Source: Corynebacterium humireducens NBRC 106098 = DSM 45392 (GTDB taxonomy: Bacteria > Actinomycetota > Actinomycetes > Mycobacteriales > Mycobacteriaceae). Taken from it: a stretch of DNA of 64,000 bases. This document shows positions 55,131-64,000 of the stretch, piece by piece. The translations under genes were made by a program, and so were the position numbers. The stretch is taken from positions 1,674,001 to 1,738,000 of the forward strand of contig NZ_CP005286.1 in assembly GCF_000819445.1 (NCBI RefSeq), read 5' to 3'. Positions within the stretch are counted from its first letter, which is position 1. The number at the start of each line of letters is the position of its first letter. A model generated the notes under the pieces. It saw only the letters and a list, made by a program, of their open reading frames with translations, had not been told where the DNA came from and searched no databases.

Positions 55131-57509
55131 ATGAGTGACACCCTGCCCCCGCTGAACTCGACCGTCGGTGGACACGTCCGCGCCGCATCCGGTCAGACCC
55201 CGGAGAGTGCCACCGACTACAAGTTCTGGTTCGGTCTCTCCCGCAGTGTCATGGAGCAGATCGCCGACAAGTGGGAGGCCACCACCCGGGCCTACGCGGG
55301 TGTCCGCCAGCAGCACTACTTCTCGGCGGAGTTCCTCATGGGACGCGCGCTGCTGAACAACCTCACCAACCTCGAGATGGTCGACGAGGCCGCCGCGGCC
55401 GTCCGCGAGCTCGGACATGAGCTGGGCGACGTCCTCGAGGCGGAGAACGACGCGGCACTCGGCAACGGTGGTCTCGGCCGCCTCGCCGCCTGCTTCCTGG
55501 ATTCCTCCGCCACCCAGGACCTGCCGGTCACCGGCTACGGCATCCTCTACCGTTACGGCCTGTTCAAGCAGGCCTTCGACAACGGTTTCCAGACGGAGCA
55601 CCCGGACGCCTGGAAGGAGAACGGCTACCCGTTCTACATCCGCCGTGAGGAGCAGCCGCGCATCGTCCACTTCGACGACATGACCGTGCGCGCGGTGCCC
55701 TACGACATGCCGATCACCGGCTACGGCACCGACAACGTCGGCACCCTGCGTCTGTGGAAGGCCGAGCCGATGGAGGAGTTCGACTACGACGCGTTCAACT
55801 CCCAGCGCTTCACCGACGCCATCGTCGAGCGTGAGGCCGTCATGGATCTCTGCCGCGTCCTGTACCCGAACGACACCACCTACGCCGGCAAGGTCCTGCG
55901 TGTCCGCCAGCAGTACTTCTTCGTGTCCGCCTCCCTGCAGGCCATGATCGAGTCCCACCTGGAGAACCACGGCGACCTGTCGACCTTCGCCGACTACAAC
56001 TGCATCCAGCTCAACGACACCCACCCGGTGCTCGCCATCCCGGAGCTCATGCGCCTGCTTCTCGACGAGCACGGCCTCACCTGGGAGGCCGCCTGGGAGA
56101 TCGTCACCGGCACCTTCGCCTACACCAACCACACCGTGCTGGTCGAGGCTCTCGAGCAGTGGAACGTCTCCATCTTCCAGCAGCTCTTCGGCCGCATCTG
56201 GGAGCTCACCGTCGAGATCGACCGTCGTTTCCGCGAGGACCTGCGTGAGCGTGGTTTCGACGAGGCCCACATCGCCCGCATGGCCCCGGTCCAGGACGGT
56301 CACGTCCACATGGCCTGGATCGCCTGCTACGCCGCGTACTCCATCAACGGTGTCGCCGCGCTGCACACCGAGATCATCAAGCGTGACACCCTCGGCGACT
56401 GGCACGACATCTGGCCGGAGAAGTTCAACAACAAGACCAACGGCGTCACCCCGCGTCGCTGGCTGAAGATGTGCAACCCGCGCCTGTCCGACCTGCTGAC
56501 CCGCCTGGTGGGTTCCGACGAGTGGGTCACCGACATGGACAAGCTCAAGGAGATCGCGCACTACGCCGACGACGAGTCCGTGATGAACGAGCTGCTCGAG
56601 ATCAAGGCGGCCAACAAGGTCGAGTTCGCCGAGTGGATCAAGGAGCGTCAGGGCATCGAGATCGACCCGGACTCGATCTACGACACCCAGATCAAGCGCC
56701 TCCACGAGTACAAGCGCCAGCTGCTCAACGCGCTGTACATCCTGGACCTGTACCTGCGCATCAAGGAGGACGGCCTCCAGGACGTCCCGCCGCGCACCTT
56801 CATCTTCGGTGCGAAGGCGGCCCCGGGCTACTACCGCGCCAAGGGCATCATCAAGCTCATCAACGAGATCGCCAACGTGGTCAACAACGACCCGGAGGTC
56901 AACGACGTCATCCGCGTCGTCTTCGTCGAGAACTACAACGTCTCCCCCGCCGAGCGCATCATCCCGGCGACCGACGTCTCCGAGCAGATCTCCACCGCCG
57001 GCAAGGAGGCCTCCGGCACCGGCAACATGAAGTTCATGATGAACGGTGCCCTCACCCTCGGCACGATGGACGGCGCGAACGTCGAGATCCACGACTCCGT
57101 GGGCGACGAGAACGCCTACATCTTCGGTGCCCGCGAGGAGGAGCTGCCGGAGCTGCGCGCCACCTACAACCCGTGGCACGCCTACGAGACCGTCCCGGGC
57201 CTCAAGCGCACCCTTGATGCGCTTGTCGACGGCCACCTGGACGACAACGGCACCGGCATGTTCCACGACCTGCGTTCCTCGCTTCTCGACGGCGGCGGCT
57301 GGGAGACCCCGGACGTCTACTACGTCCTCGGTGACTTCGCCGACTACCGCGAGACCCGCGACCGCATGGCCGCCGACTACGCCGACCGCCTGCACTGGGC
57401 GCGTATGTGCTGGGCGAACATCTGCGCCTCGGGCCGTTTCTCCTCCGACCGCACCATCAACGACTACGCGCGTGAGGTGTGGAAGCTGGAGCCGACCCCG
57501 GTGAAGTAG
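55131..57509 (+). CDS. glgP: Glycogen/maltodextrin phosphorylase
   Basis: A 792-residue GT35 enzyme that releases glucose-1-phosphate from alpha-glucans. The PLP lysine is in EASGTGNMKFMMNGALTLGTMDGANVEI, and the N-terminal SAEFLMGRALLNNL and GNGGLGRLAACFLDS regions are typical. The size is normal for bacterial GlgP. C. glutamicum also has a second phosphorylase (MalP); the assignment to glgP versus malP is uncertain. It ends in a strong terminator. Confidence 0.93.
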   Translation: MSDTLPPLNSTVGGHVRAASGQTPESATDYKFWFGLSRSVMEQIADKWEATTRAYAGVRQQHYFSAEFLMGRALLNNLTNLEMVDEAAAAVRELGHELGDVLEAENDAALGNGGLGRLAACFLDSSATQDLPVTGYGILYRYGLFKQAFDNGFQTEHPDAWKENGYPFYIRREEQPRIVHFDDMTVRAVPYDMPITGYGTDNVGTLRLWKAEPMEEFDYDAFNSQRFTDAIVEREAVMDLCRVLYPNDTTYAGKVLRVRQQYFFVSASLQAMIESHLENHGDLSTFADYNCIQLNDTHPVLAIPELMRLLLDEHGLTWEAAWEIVTGTFAYTNHTVLVEALEQWNVSIFQQLFGRIWELTVEIDRRFREDLRERGFDEAHIARMAPVQDGHVHMAWIACYAAYSINGVAALHTEIIKRDTLGDWHDIWPEKFNNKTNGVTPRRWLKMCNPRLSDLLTRLVGSDEWVTDMDKLKEIAHYADDESVMNELLEIKAANKVEFAEWIKERQGIEIDPDSIYDTQIKRLHEYKRQLLNALYILDLYLRIKEDGLQDVPPRTFIFGAKAAPGYYRAKGIIKLINEIANVVNNDPEVNDVIRVVFVENYNVSPAERIIPATDVSEQISTAGKEASGTGNMKFMMNGALTLGTMDGANVEIHDSVGDENAYIFGAREEELPELRATYNPWHAYETVPGLKRTLDALVDGHLDDNGTGMFHDLRSSLLDGGGWETPDVYYVLGDFADYRETRDRMAADYADRLHWARMCWANICASGRFSSDRTINDYAREVWKLEPTPVK

Positions 57510-57520
57510 CCGCACACGAC

Positions 57521-57562
57521 AGGAGCGGCGGAGAGGATGATCCTCTCCGCCGCTCCTTTTTC
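57521..57562 (+). terminator. Strong intrinsic terminator after glgP
   Basis: A perfect 17-bp stem (57521-57537 with 57541-57557) and TGA loop, followed by TTTTT. The minus strand lacks a U tract, so the convergent pyk may depend on another signal. Confidence 0.95.
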
Positions 57563-57572
57563 TGTTCTCCGG

Positions 57573-59003
57573 CTACCTGCCGGTCGGGGAACTCGTGTCC
57601 TCGCCCAGCAGGTGGACGTGGATCATGTTCGTGTTGCCGGAGACCCCGGGCGGGGTGCCGGCGACGACGACCATCATGTCGTCGCGGTGGTAGTCGTCCA
57701 TGGCGAGCAGGGAACGGTCCAGCTCGGCCATCATGTCGTCGGTGGACAGGGCCTGGGCGCAGAGGAAGGTCTCGGCGCCCCAGGTGAGGGCCAGCTGCGA
57801 ACGGACCGCCGGGTGCGGGGTGAACACCAGCAGCGGCAGGTGCGAGTGCAGGCGGGCGACACGGCGGGCGGTGTCACCGGAGGTGGTGAAGCAGACCAGG
57901 GCGCGGGCGTTGAGACGCTCGGCGATGTCACGGGCCGAGTAGGAGATGACGCCCCGCTTGGTGCGCGGGACATGGCTCAGCGGCGGCACGTGGCCGTCGG
58001 TCTCGGCCTGGGTGACGATGCGGGCCATGGTGCGCACGACGTTGTGCGGGTCCACACCGATGGAGGTCTCACCGGAGAGCATGACCGCGTCGGCGCCGTC
58101 GAGGACGGCGTTGGCGACGTCGGAGGCCTCGGCGCGGGTCGGGGTGGAGTTCTCGATCATGGAGTCGAGCATCTGCGTGGCGACAATGACCGGCTTCGCG
58201 TTCTCGCGGGCGATCTGGATGGCCCGCTTCTGCACCAGCGGGACCTGCTCCAGCGGCACCTCGACGCCGAGGTCACCGCGGGCGACCATGATGGCGTCGA
58301 AGGCGAGGACGATGGACTCGAGGGCGTGGACGGCCTCCGGCTTCTCCAGCTTCGCGATGACCGGCACGTGGCGGCCGACGCGGTCCATGACCTCGTGGAC
58401 GAGGTCGACGTCCGCCGGGGAGCGGACGAAGGACAGGGCGATGAAGTCGACGCCCAGCTTGAGGGCGAACTCGAGGTCGGCGATGTCCTTCTCCGACAGC
58501 GCCGGCACAGAGATGTCCATGCCCGGGAGGGAGACGCCCTTGTTGTTGGAGACGGGGCCGCCCTCGGTGACCTCGCAGACGACGTCGTTGCCGTCGACCT
58601 CGAGGCAGGTCAGGCCGACCTTGCCGTCGTCGACGAGCAGACGGTCGCCGGGCTTGGCGTCCTGCGCGAGGTTCTTGTAGGTGGTGGACACGCGGTCGTG
58701 CGTGCCCTCGACATCGTCCACGGTGATGCGGATGACCTCACCGGTCTCCCAGACGGTGGCACCGTCGATGAAGCGACCGAGGCGGATCTTCGGGCCCTGG
58801 AGGTCAGCGAGGATGCCGACGGCACGGCCGGTCTCATCGGTGGCTTCCCGGACCCACTTGTAGTTCTGCTCGTGATCGGGGTGATCACCGTGGGAGAAGT
58901 TCAGGCGGGCGACGTCCATGCCGTCCTCCACCAGACGCGTGATCGCGTCCTTGGAGGCGACGGCAGGACCGAGGGTGCACACAATCTTGGTTCGTCTAGA
59001 CAC
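57573..59003 (-). CDS. pyk: Pyruvate kinase
   Basis: A 476-residue glycolytic enzyme. It has RRTKIVCTLGPAV at the start, RLNFSHGDH, the active-site IVARGDLGVEVPLEQV-like MVARGDLGVEVP with Lys in VIAKLEKPEA, and the C-terminal allosteric domain. I chose the GTG at 59003 since TAGGTT ends 7 nt upstream and the product matches the C. glutamicum length. The 10-codon extension upstream is not conserved. It lies 10 nt after lgt. Confidence 0.96.
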   Translation of the reverse strand: MSRRTKIVCTLGPAVASKDAITRLVEDGMDVARLNFSHGDHPDHEQNYKWVREATDETGRAVGILADLQGPKIRLGRFIDGATVWETGEVIRITVDDVEGTHDRVSTTYKNLAQDAKPGDRLLVDDGKVGLTCLEVDGNDVVCEVTEGGPVSNNKGVSLPGMDISVPALSEKDIADLEFALKLGVDFIALSFVRSPADVDLVHEVMDRVGRHVPVIAKLEKPEAVHALESIVLAFDAIMVARGDLGVEVPLEQVPLVQKRAIQIARENAKPVIVATQMLDSMIENSTPTRAEASDVANAVLDGADAVMLSGETSIGVDPHNVVRTMARIVTQAETDGHVPPLSHVPRTKRGVISYSARDIAERLNARALVCFTTSGDTARRVARLHSHLPLLVFTPHPAVRSQLALTWGAETFLCAQALSTDDMMAELDRSLLAMDDYHRDDMMVVVAGTPPGVSGNTNMIHVHLLGEDTSSPTGR

Positions 59004-59013
59004 GGCTACCAAC

Positions 59014-59871
59014 CTACTCTGTTTCTCGGACAACAGCCCGCTGACGTCGCTGCAACCACACGAATACCGCGATCGAGACGAGGAACACCACGGCGGAGAC
59101 CCAGGTGTTGACCCGCTGGCCGAGGATCATCGTGGCGGAATCGTCGCGCATGAGCTCGATCCAGAAACGGCCCAGCGTGTAACCGGCGACGTAGAGGGCG
59201 AACAGTCCACCCGGTGCGATGCGGAAGCGGCGGTCGATGAGGATGAGCAGCCCGAAGATGAGGAGGTTCCACAGCAGCTCGTAGAGGAACGTCGGGTGCA
59301 CGGACGTGATGACCTCACCGGTCGAGGTTCCCGTCAGCGGGGCGAACTCACCGTTGGCGTCGACGCGGTAGTAGATGTCCAGCGCCCACGGCACGTCGGT
59401 GGGGCGGCCGTAGATCTCCTGGTTGAACCAGTTGCCCAGGCGGCCGATCGCCTGCCCGAGGATGACGGCGGGTGCCACGGCGTCGGCGAAGGGCGCCAGG
59501 GGGACCTTCTTCCAGCGGAACAGCAGCGCCACGCCGACCGCACCGAGTGCCACCGCACCCCAGATGCCCAGGCCGCCGGCGGTGATGTTGAGGGCGGCGG
59601 CCGGGTTGCAGGTGTCGCAGAAGTACTTGTCGCTGTCCGTGATCACGTGGTACAGGCGGCCGCCGATGATGCCGGCGGGGATGGCCACGATCGCCGCGTC
59701 CCACACCATGTCGGTGTCGCCGCCACGGGCGGCGTAACGGCGGTGGGTCACCCACAACGCCAGGAGGATGCCGATCATGATGCATATCGCATACGCCCGG
59801 AGTGGGATCTTCCCCAGGTACCAGACGCCCTGGGGTGGGGACGGGATGTTCGCGAGGATAGTGGTCTGCAC
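59014..59871 (-). CDS. lgt: Prolipoprotein diacylglyceryl transferase
   Basis: A 285-residue integral membrane enzyme that attaches diacylglycerol to the lipobox Cys. Seven hydrophobic segments are visible, with the signature [20 protein letters not shown] and the essential HPTFLYE region. GTG is the start codon. It follows the TrpC-like gene by 23 nt. In mycobacteria lgt also lies at the end of a trp cluster. Confidence 0.95.
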   Translation of the reverse strand: MQTTILANIPSPPQGVWYLGKIPLRAYAICIMIGILLALWVTHRRYAARGGDTDMVWDAAIVAIPAGIIGGRLYHVITDSDKYFCDTCNPAAALNITAGGLGIWGAVALGAVGVALLFRWKKVPLAPFADAVAPAVILGQAIGRLGNWFNQEIYGRPTDVPWALDIYYRVDANGEFAPLTGTSTGEVITSVHPTFLYELLWNLLIFGLLILIDRRFRIAPGGLFALYVAGYTLGRFWIELMRDDSATMILGQRVNTWVSAVVFLVSIAVFVWLQRRQRAVVRETE

Positions 59872-59894
59872 GTTAAGACAGTGTGCCAGAGTCC

Positions 59895-60698
59895 TCAGCG
59901 CGAAGGGCAGGACGGGTGCTGCCCCGTCGCGACGAGGGTGCGGGTCAGACGCCGCGGGTCCTCCGCGGTCATGAGCTCCTCACCGACGACCACCGCGTCC
60001 GCGCCGGCGGCCGCGTAGTAGAGCAGGTCCCGGGGCGAGTGCACCCCGGACAGGGCGATACGCACCGTCGACTCGGGCAGGCCCGGCGCGATCTCCGCGA
60101 AGAGCTTCCTGTCGACGTCCCCGCCCACCAGCGGGCGCGCGTTGACCGCCACGACCCGGGCACCGGCCTCCATCGCGCGATCCGCCTCCGCGGGGCTGCG
60201 CACCTCGAGGACGGCGGTCATGCCGAGCGACTCGATGCGGTCGAGGAGGGAGACGAGGCGGTTCTGGTCGAGCAGTTCCACCTGCAGGGGCACGAGGTCG
60301 GCGCCGTAGCAGCGGGCCTCGTGGATCTGGTACGGGTCGAGGATGATGTCGCGGCAGAACATGGGCAGCTCGACGGCCTCGCGGGCATCGCGCATGTCCT
60401 GGAGGGAACCCTGGAAGCGGAGGCGCTCCGTCTGGCAGGCGATGAGGTGGGCGCCGCCCTCCTCGAAGTCGCGGGCGAGGTGGGCGATGGGGGCGTCGGC
60501 GTCGAGAAGCACCCGGCCGTTCATCGCCCGCTTGATTTCGGCGATGACGCTGCACCCCGTGCGCAGCAGCGCGGACAGTCCGTCGCGGGCCGGGGTGGTG
60601 TCGCGGGAGCGGGCCTTGACGTCCTGGAAGGACAGGACGGCCTCGCGTGCGGCGACCTCCTCCAGGACTCCGGCGATGAGCCGGTCACGAGCGCTCAT
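59895..60698 (-). CDS. Divergent TrpC-like (indole-3-glycerol-phosphate-synthase family) protein
   Basis: A 267-residue TIM-barrel clearly related to TrpC ([55 protein letters not shown]). Key residues differ: the usual K-x-SPS loop reads IKRAMNG, and the catalytic Lys of the K-D-F motif is Arg (FCRDIIL). IGPS activity is therefore doubtful. The ATG at 60698 has GGAGGT 8 nt upstream. It lies between the TIGR02234 protein and lgt, where mycobacteria have a true trpC, but trpB and trpA are missing here. Confidence 0.75.
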   Translation of the reverse strand: MSARDRLIAGVLEEVAAREAVLSFQDVKARSRDTTPARDGLSALLRTGCSVIAEIKRAMNGRVLLDADAPIAHLARDFEEGGAHLIACQTERLRFQGSLQDMRDAREAVELPMFCRDIILDPYQIHEARCYGADLVPLQVELLDQNRLVSLLDRIESLGMTAVLEVRSPAEADRAMEAGARVVAVNARPLVGGDVDRKLFAEIAPGLPESTVRIALSGVHSPRDLLYYAAAGADAVVVGEELMTAEDPRRLTRTLVATGQHPSCPSR

Positions 60699-60755
60699 TC
60701 GCACCTCCGATCGAGATCCCTCACAGGGTATCCCGTGACCTTGCTCACGAAGAAA

Positions 60756-61382
60756 TCAGGGTCGCGGAGGCTTCTGCGGGTCGGTCGGGTCGATGTCGGC
60801 GTCGAGGGCGTCCCACATGACGCGGCCGGAGTCCGGCTCGGCCTCGAGATCGTGGACGATCTTGGCCTCCCGGTTCTGGCGGATCTCGTAGCGGTTGAGC
60901 TTCGCGGAGTCCTGTCCCGGGCGCATGGCCAGCAGCACGCCACCGAACAGCGCGACCGCGGCGCCGACCATCGCCAGGGCGGGACCCGCGGAGTTGACGT
61001 TGAGGGCGACGACCTCGGCCCAGTCGGAGATGCGGGCCTCGTCGCCGGTGGACAGCAGCTGGTGCACGCGCCGCGGGTCCGGCTCGCCGGCCAGCAGGCC
61101 CAGCGGTGCCCAGCTCACGCCGATGCCGGCCAGGGCGGAGACGACGCCGACCAGGCGGCGGCCCACACGGCGCAGCGCCAGGCCCGCCAGGGAGCCGGCG
61201 ACCAGCAGCAGCGCCACGGCGGTCTGCTCGGTCGACCACAGGCCGCCGATGACCTCGTGCACGGCGGTGCCGGACTTGTCGTCGAAGGTGTCGGCGGTGA
61301 TCCACGACATCCGGGACGCCGCCCACAGCAGCGCCGCGGCGAGGGCCAGCAGCAGGGCGGACAGACGGTGCAGATTCTTCAT
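60756..61382 (-). CDS. TIGR02234-type membrane protein
   Basis: A 208-residue protein with four hydrophobic segments (about residues 7-25, 50-70, 78-98 and 133-155) and a charged C-terminal tail. ALLWAASRMSWITADTFDD is typical of the actinobacterial Trp-region TIGR02234 family, whose function is unknown. In mycobacteria it lies between trpE and trpC, and here it still sits before the TrpC-like gene. It is 6 nt after hisI. Confidence 0.8.
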   Translation of the reverse strand: MKNLHRLSALLLALAAALLWAASRMSWITADTFDDKSGTAVHEVIGGLWSTEQTAVALLLVAGSLAGLALRRVGRRLVGVVSALAGIGVSWAPLGLLAGEPDPRRVHQLLSTGDEARISDWAEVVALNVNSAGPALAMVGAAVALFGGVLLAMRPGQDSAKLNRYEIRQNREAKIVHDLEAEPDSGRVMWDALDADIDPTDPQKPPRP

Positions 61383-61388
61383 GTGTCC

Positions 61389-61748
61389 CTAGAGCAGCTC
61401 GTCCGCGTCGAAGCAGGAGCGGTCACCGGTGTGGCACGCGCCGCCGACCTGCTTCACGGTCACCAGGACGGTGTCGCCGTCGCAGTCGAGACGCACGCCG
61501 GTGACCTCCTGGGTGTGGCCGGAGGTGAGGCCCTTGATCCAGTACTCGTCACGCGAGCGGGAGTAGTAGGTGCCCCGACGGGTGGCCAGGGTGTGGGCCA
61601 GCGCGTGGGTGTCCATCCACGCCATCATGAGGACCTCACCGGTGCCGTGGGCCTGGACGATGGCGGGCAGCAGGCCGGCCTCGTTGAGCTTGAGGCGCGC
61701 GGCGATGTCGGCGTCGAGGGTGTAGTCGGCGGGGTTGTCGGAGTTCAT
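61389..61748 (-). CDS. hisI: Phosphoribosyl-AMP cyclohydrolase
   Basis: A 119-residue enzyme of histidine synthesis that opens the purine ring of PR-AMP. Metal-binding residues are in [10 protein letters not shown] and CHTGDRSCF, and VLMMAWM and [14 protein letters not shown] are conserved. It is monofunctional, without the HisE part. The ATG overlaps the hisF stop (ATGA). Confidence 0.96.
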   Translation of the reverse strand: MNSDNPADYTLDADIAARLKLNEAGLLPAIVQAHGTGEVLMMAWMDTHALAHTLATRRGTYYSRSRDEYWIKGLTSGHTQEVTGVRLDCDGDTVLVTVKQVGGACHTGDRSCFDADELL

Positions 61749-62509
61749 CGGCGGACCTCGTGGCCGGCGGCGGCCAGGGCGTCCTTGACCTCGGCGATGG
61801 AGACCTCGCCGAAGTGGAAGATGCTGGCGGCGAGGACGGCGTCGGCACCCGCCTCGACGGCCGGCGGGAAGTGCTCGGCCCGGCCGGCGCCACCGGAGGC
61901 GATGACCGGCACGGAGACGGCCGCGCGGACGAGGCGCAGCAGCTCCAGGTCGAAGCCGTCGCGGGTGCCGTCGCCGTCCATGGAGTTGAGCAGGATCTCG
62001 CCGACGCCGAGCTCCTCTCCCTTCCGTGCCCACTCGATGGCGTCGAGGCCGGCGGACCGCGTGCCACCGTGGGTGGTCACCTCGAAGCCGGAGGGCTGGT
62101 CGGTGGTGCGGCGGGCGTCGACGGACAGCACGATGCACTGGGAGCCGAACCGGTCCGCCAGCTCACGGAGCAGCTCGGGGCGGGCGATGGCGGAGGTGTT
62201 GACGGAGACCTTGTCCGCGCCGGCACGCAGCAGCTGGTCGACGTCCTCGACGGAGCGGACGCCGCCGCCGACGGTCAGCGGGATGAAGACCTGCTCGGCG
62301 GTCCTCCTGACCACCTCGAGCATGGTGCCGCGGCCGTCCTTCGAGGCGGAGACGTCGAGGAAGGTGAGTTCGTCGGCGCCCTCCTCGTTGTAGCGGGCGG
62401 CCAGCTCGACGGGGTCACCGGCGTCGCGGAGGTTCTCGAAGTTGACGCCCTTGACCACGCGACCATTGTCGACGTCCAGGCAGGGGATGACGCGGATGGC
62501 GACGGCCAT
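61745..62509 (-). CDS. hisF: Imidazole glycerol phosphate synthase cyclase subunit
   Basis: A 254-residue (beta/alpha)8 barrel. The first catalytic Asp is in [15 protein letters not shown] and the second in [12 protein letters not shown], with phosphate-binding GGGVRS and ASGGAG. It works with HisH (not in this window). It lies 18 nt after impA. Confidence 0.97.
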   Translation of the reverse strand: MAVAIRVIPCLDVDNGRVVKGVNFENLRDAGDPVELAARYNEEGADELTFLDVSASKDGRGTMLEVVRRTAEQVFIPLTVGGGVRSVEDVDQLLRAGADKVSVNTSAIARPELLRELADRFGSQCIVLSVDARRTTDQPSGFEVTTHGGTRSAGLDAIEWARKGEELGVGEILLNSMDGDGTRDGFDLELLRLVRAAVSVPVIASGGAGRAEHFPPAVEAGADAVLAASIFHFGEVSIAEVKDALAAAGHEVRR

Positions 62510-62527
62510 GAATCCGCCCCTTTCAGT

Positions 62528-63316
62528 TCATGAGTTCAGGATCCCGTCCATCGTACTCATGATGGCCTGGTGCGCCCGCGCGGTACCCGCCACAACGCCG
62601 ATCGACCGCGGGGTCCATTCGTTGCCCTCGATGTCGGTGACCACTCCCCCGTTGGCCCGCACCAGCATGACGCCCGCCGCGTTGTCCCACACGTGCGGGG
62701 AGAAGCTCACGGCCCCGCCGAAGATGCCCTGCGCGGTGAAAGCCAGGTCGACGCCGACCGAACCGGTGATCCGGGGGCGCAGGTACGTCGCCGACAGCTC
62801 CGCCAGCAGTCCCTGCCGCAGCAGCGAGGGGAACTGCGAACGCACCTGGGAGGCCACCGAGGAGAACCCCACCTGGGCGACGAGCTGGTTCGCCTCCGTC
62901 AGCGGGGTGATCGGCTGTCCGTTGAGGCGGACGGGTCCCCCCTCGTAGGCGGTGAGCCGCCGGCCGAGCAGCGGCATGGCGGTGATCGCGACGACGGGCT
63001 GGTCCTCGACGAGCAGGCTGATGAGGATCGCGCACATCGGGTTGCCCGCCGCGAAGTTGGCCGTGCCGTCGACGGGGTCGACGACCCACACGGCGTCGTG
63101 GCTGTAGCAGCCGCCGGCCTCCTCCCCGAGCACGGGGATGCCGGTGAACTGGGTGAGGGTCTGCCGCAGGTAGGCCTCGATCGCGAGGTCCACCTCGGTG
63201 GCGAAGTCGCCCGGGCTCTTCATCGCGGCCGGGTCGGAGCCGACCCCGGCGAGGAACATCCTCTCCGCGTCGTCGCACACCGCCTCCGCGACGGCGAGCA
63301 GTTCCCGGGCGTCCAT
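62528..63316 (-). CDS. impA: Inositol-monophosphatase-family enzyme
   Basis: A 262-residue Mg-dependent phosphatase. Motifs: the Glu pair in LGEEAGG, DPVDGTANFAAGNPM and WDNAAGVMLVRANGG. The his neighbourhood matches impA of C. glutamicum; histidinol-phosphatase activity is possible but in C. glutamicum HisN is encoded elsewhere. It starts 4 nt after hisA. Confidence 0.9.
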   Translation of the reverse strand: MDARELLAVAEAVCDDAERMFLAGVGSDPAAMKSPGDFATEVDLAIEAYLRQTLTQFTGIPVLGEEAGGCYSHDAVWVVDPVDGTANFAAGNPMCAILISLLVEDQPVVAITAMPLLGRRLTAYEGGPVRLNGQPITPLTEANQLVAQVGFSSVASQVRSQFPSLLRQGLLAELSATYLRPRITGSVGVDLAFTAQGIFGGAVSFSPHVWDNAAGVMLVRANGGVVTDIEGNEWTPRSIGVVAGTARAHQAIMSTMDGILNS

Positions 63317-63320
63317 GTCC

Positions 63321-64000
63321 CTAGAGCTTCTCGACGGCCGCGAGCGCCTCGCGCAGCGTGAAGCGCTTCTCGTACAGCGCCTTGCCGATGATGGCGGAGT
63401 CGATGCCCTCGTCGGTGTAGCGGGCGAGCTCGATGACGTCGTCGAGGACGGAGATGCCGCCGGAGGCGACGATCTTCGCGTCGGTGGCGGCAGCCACCTC
63501 ACGCAGGAGCTGGACGTTCGGGCCCGCGAGGGTGCCGTCCTTGGACACGTCGGTGACCACGAAGCGGGTGCAGCCGGCGGCGTCGAGACGCTCGAGGACC
63601 TCCCACAGGTCACCGCCGTCGGAGACCCAGCCGTTGCCGCGGGTGCGCCACTCGCCGTCGATCTCGCGGACGGCGATGTCGACGGCGACCTTCTCCCCGT
63701 AGGAGCGGAGGACCTCGGCGATCCACTCCGGCTTCTCCAGCGCGGCGGTGCCGATGTTGACGCGCGTGGCGCCGGTGGCCAGGGCCCGCTCGAGGGAGGC
63801 GTCGTCGCGGATGCCGCCGGTCAGCTCCACCTTGATGTCGAGCTGACGGGTGATCTCCGCCATGAGCTCGTGGTTGGAGCCGCGGCCGAAGGCGGCGTCG
63901 AGGTCGACGAAGTGCAGCCACTCCGCGCCCTGGGCCTGCCACTCGAGGGCCGCCTCCAGCGGGGAACCGTAGGACTTCTCGGTGCCTGCCTCACCCTGAT
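63321..64000 (-). CDS. hisA: Phosphoribosylformimino-AICAR isomerase HisA, C-terminal part
   Basis: The last 225 or so residues of HisA, whose start lies beyond the right edge. [31 protein letters not shown] and the C-terminal [16 protein letters not shown] show the phosphate-binding loops. The upstream frame continues through 64000 ([16 protein letters not shown], with the catalytic acid region). A TrpF-active PriA form is not excluded. It is followed 4 nt later by impA. Confidence 0.95.
   Translation of the reverse strand, partial: QGEAGTEKSYGSPLEAALEWQAQGAEWLHFVDLDAAFGRGSNHELMAEITRQLDIKVELTGGIRDDASLERALATGATRVNIGTAALEKPEWIAEVLRSYGEKVAVDIAVREIDGEWRTRGNGWVSDGGDLWEVLERLDAAGCTRFVVTDVSKDGTLAGPNVQLLREVAAATDAKIVASGGISVLDDVIELARYTDEGIDSAIIGKALYEKRFTLREALAAVEKL

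Noticed and set aside
54591..57515. 974-residue minus-strand frame opposite glgP
   Set aside because: A codon-bias shadow of glgP with no recognisable domain.

Overview
The window is a contiguous, GC-rich actinobacterial chromosome segment. Its gene content and order match a Corynebacterium core region: cdsA-frr-pyrH-tsf-rpsB, xerC-dprA-comM-yraN-rnhB-lepB-rplS, a thi operon, trmD-rimM-rpsP-ffh-glnD-glnK-ftsY-smc-acyP-mutM-rnc-DUF177-sepIVA, gdhA, glgP, pyk-lgt and the his genes. Many transcription units start with a TANNNT -10 box 6-8 nt before the start codon, the leaderless architecture common in this group. The species is not identified. No rRNA, tRNA, CRISPR array, transposase or prophage is visible.

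Layout. 1-10082: left-pointing housekeeping block (phospholipid synthesis, UMP kinase, translation factors, XerC, DprA/ComM, RNase HII, signal peptidase). 10083-13190: a synteny break between lepB and rplS holding an ABC exporter and an unrecognised gene flanked by 140-bp direct repeats. 13533-19319: TPP-riboswitch thiamine operon thiC-E-O-S-G-F. 19333-25461: Tex, a TauE/SafE permease, a GntR regulator beside a decayed membrane gene, a DedA-like protein and a methyltransferase. 25471-31687: trmD-rimM, then nucleoside salvage (deoD, deoC, deoA, cdd and a phosphomutase). 31738-47908: S16, SRP (ffh, ftsY), nitrogen signalling (glnD, glnK), smc, a large alpha/beta hydrolase, acylphosphatase, an alanine symporter, mutM, rnc and sepIVA. 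47986-57509: gdhA, glycerate kinase, a GalT-like protein, a DUF222-HNH gene, an M20 amidohydrolase and glycogen phosphorylase. 57573-64000: pyk, lgt, a divergent TrpC-like protein, hisI, hisF, impA and hisA.

How the genes fit together. Nucleoside phosphorylases release (deoxy)ribose-1-phosphate, the phosphomutase may isomerise it, and DeoC cleaves deoxyribose-5-phosphate. GlnD probably modifies GlnK at Tyr51, and GdhA is the ammonium-assimilating enzyme nearby. Ffh and FtsY form the SRP pathway, with LepB and Lgt processing exported proteins.

The least explained signals are at the DNA level. An 11-mer word, GCTTCTCGACG (either strand), occurs about 27 times, mostly through rare Leu CTT codons. 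Other such signals are paired DnaA boxes inside a long hairpin, a recurrent GTGCGCA-NN-TGCGCAC palindrome, and the direct repeats that carry a promoter and operator-like palindrome. At the protein level, the TrpC paralogue with lost catalytic residues and the membrane-anchored hydrolase next to smc deserve a second look.
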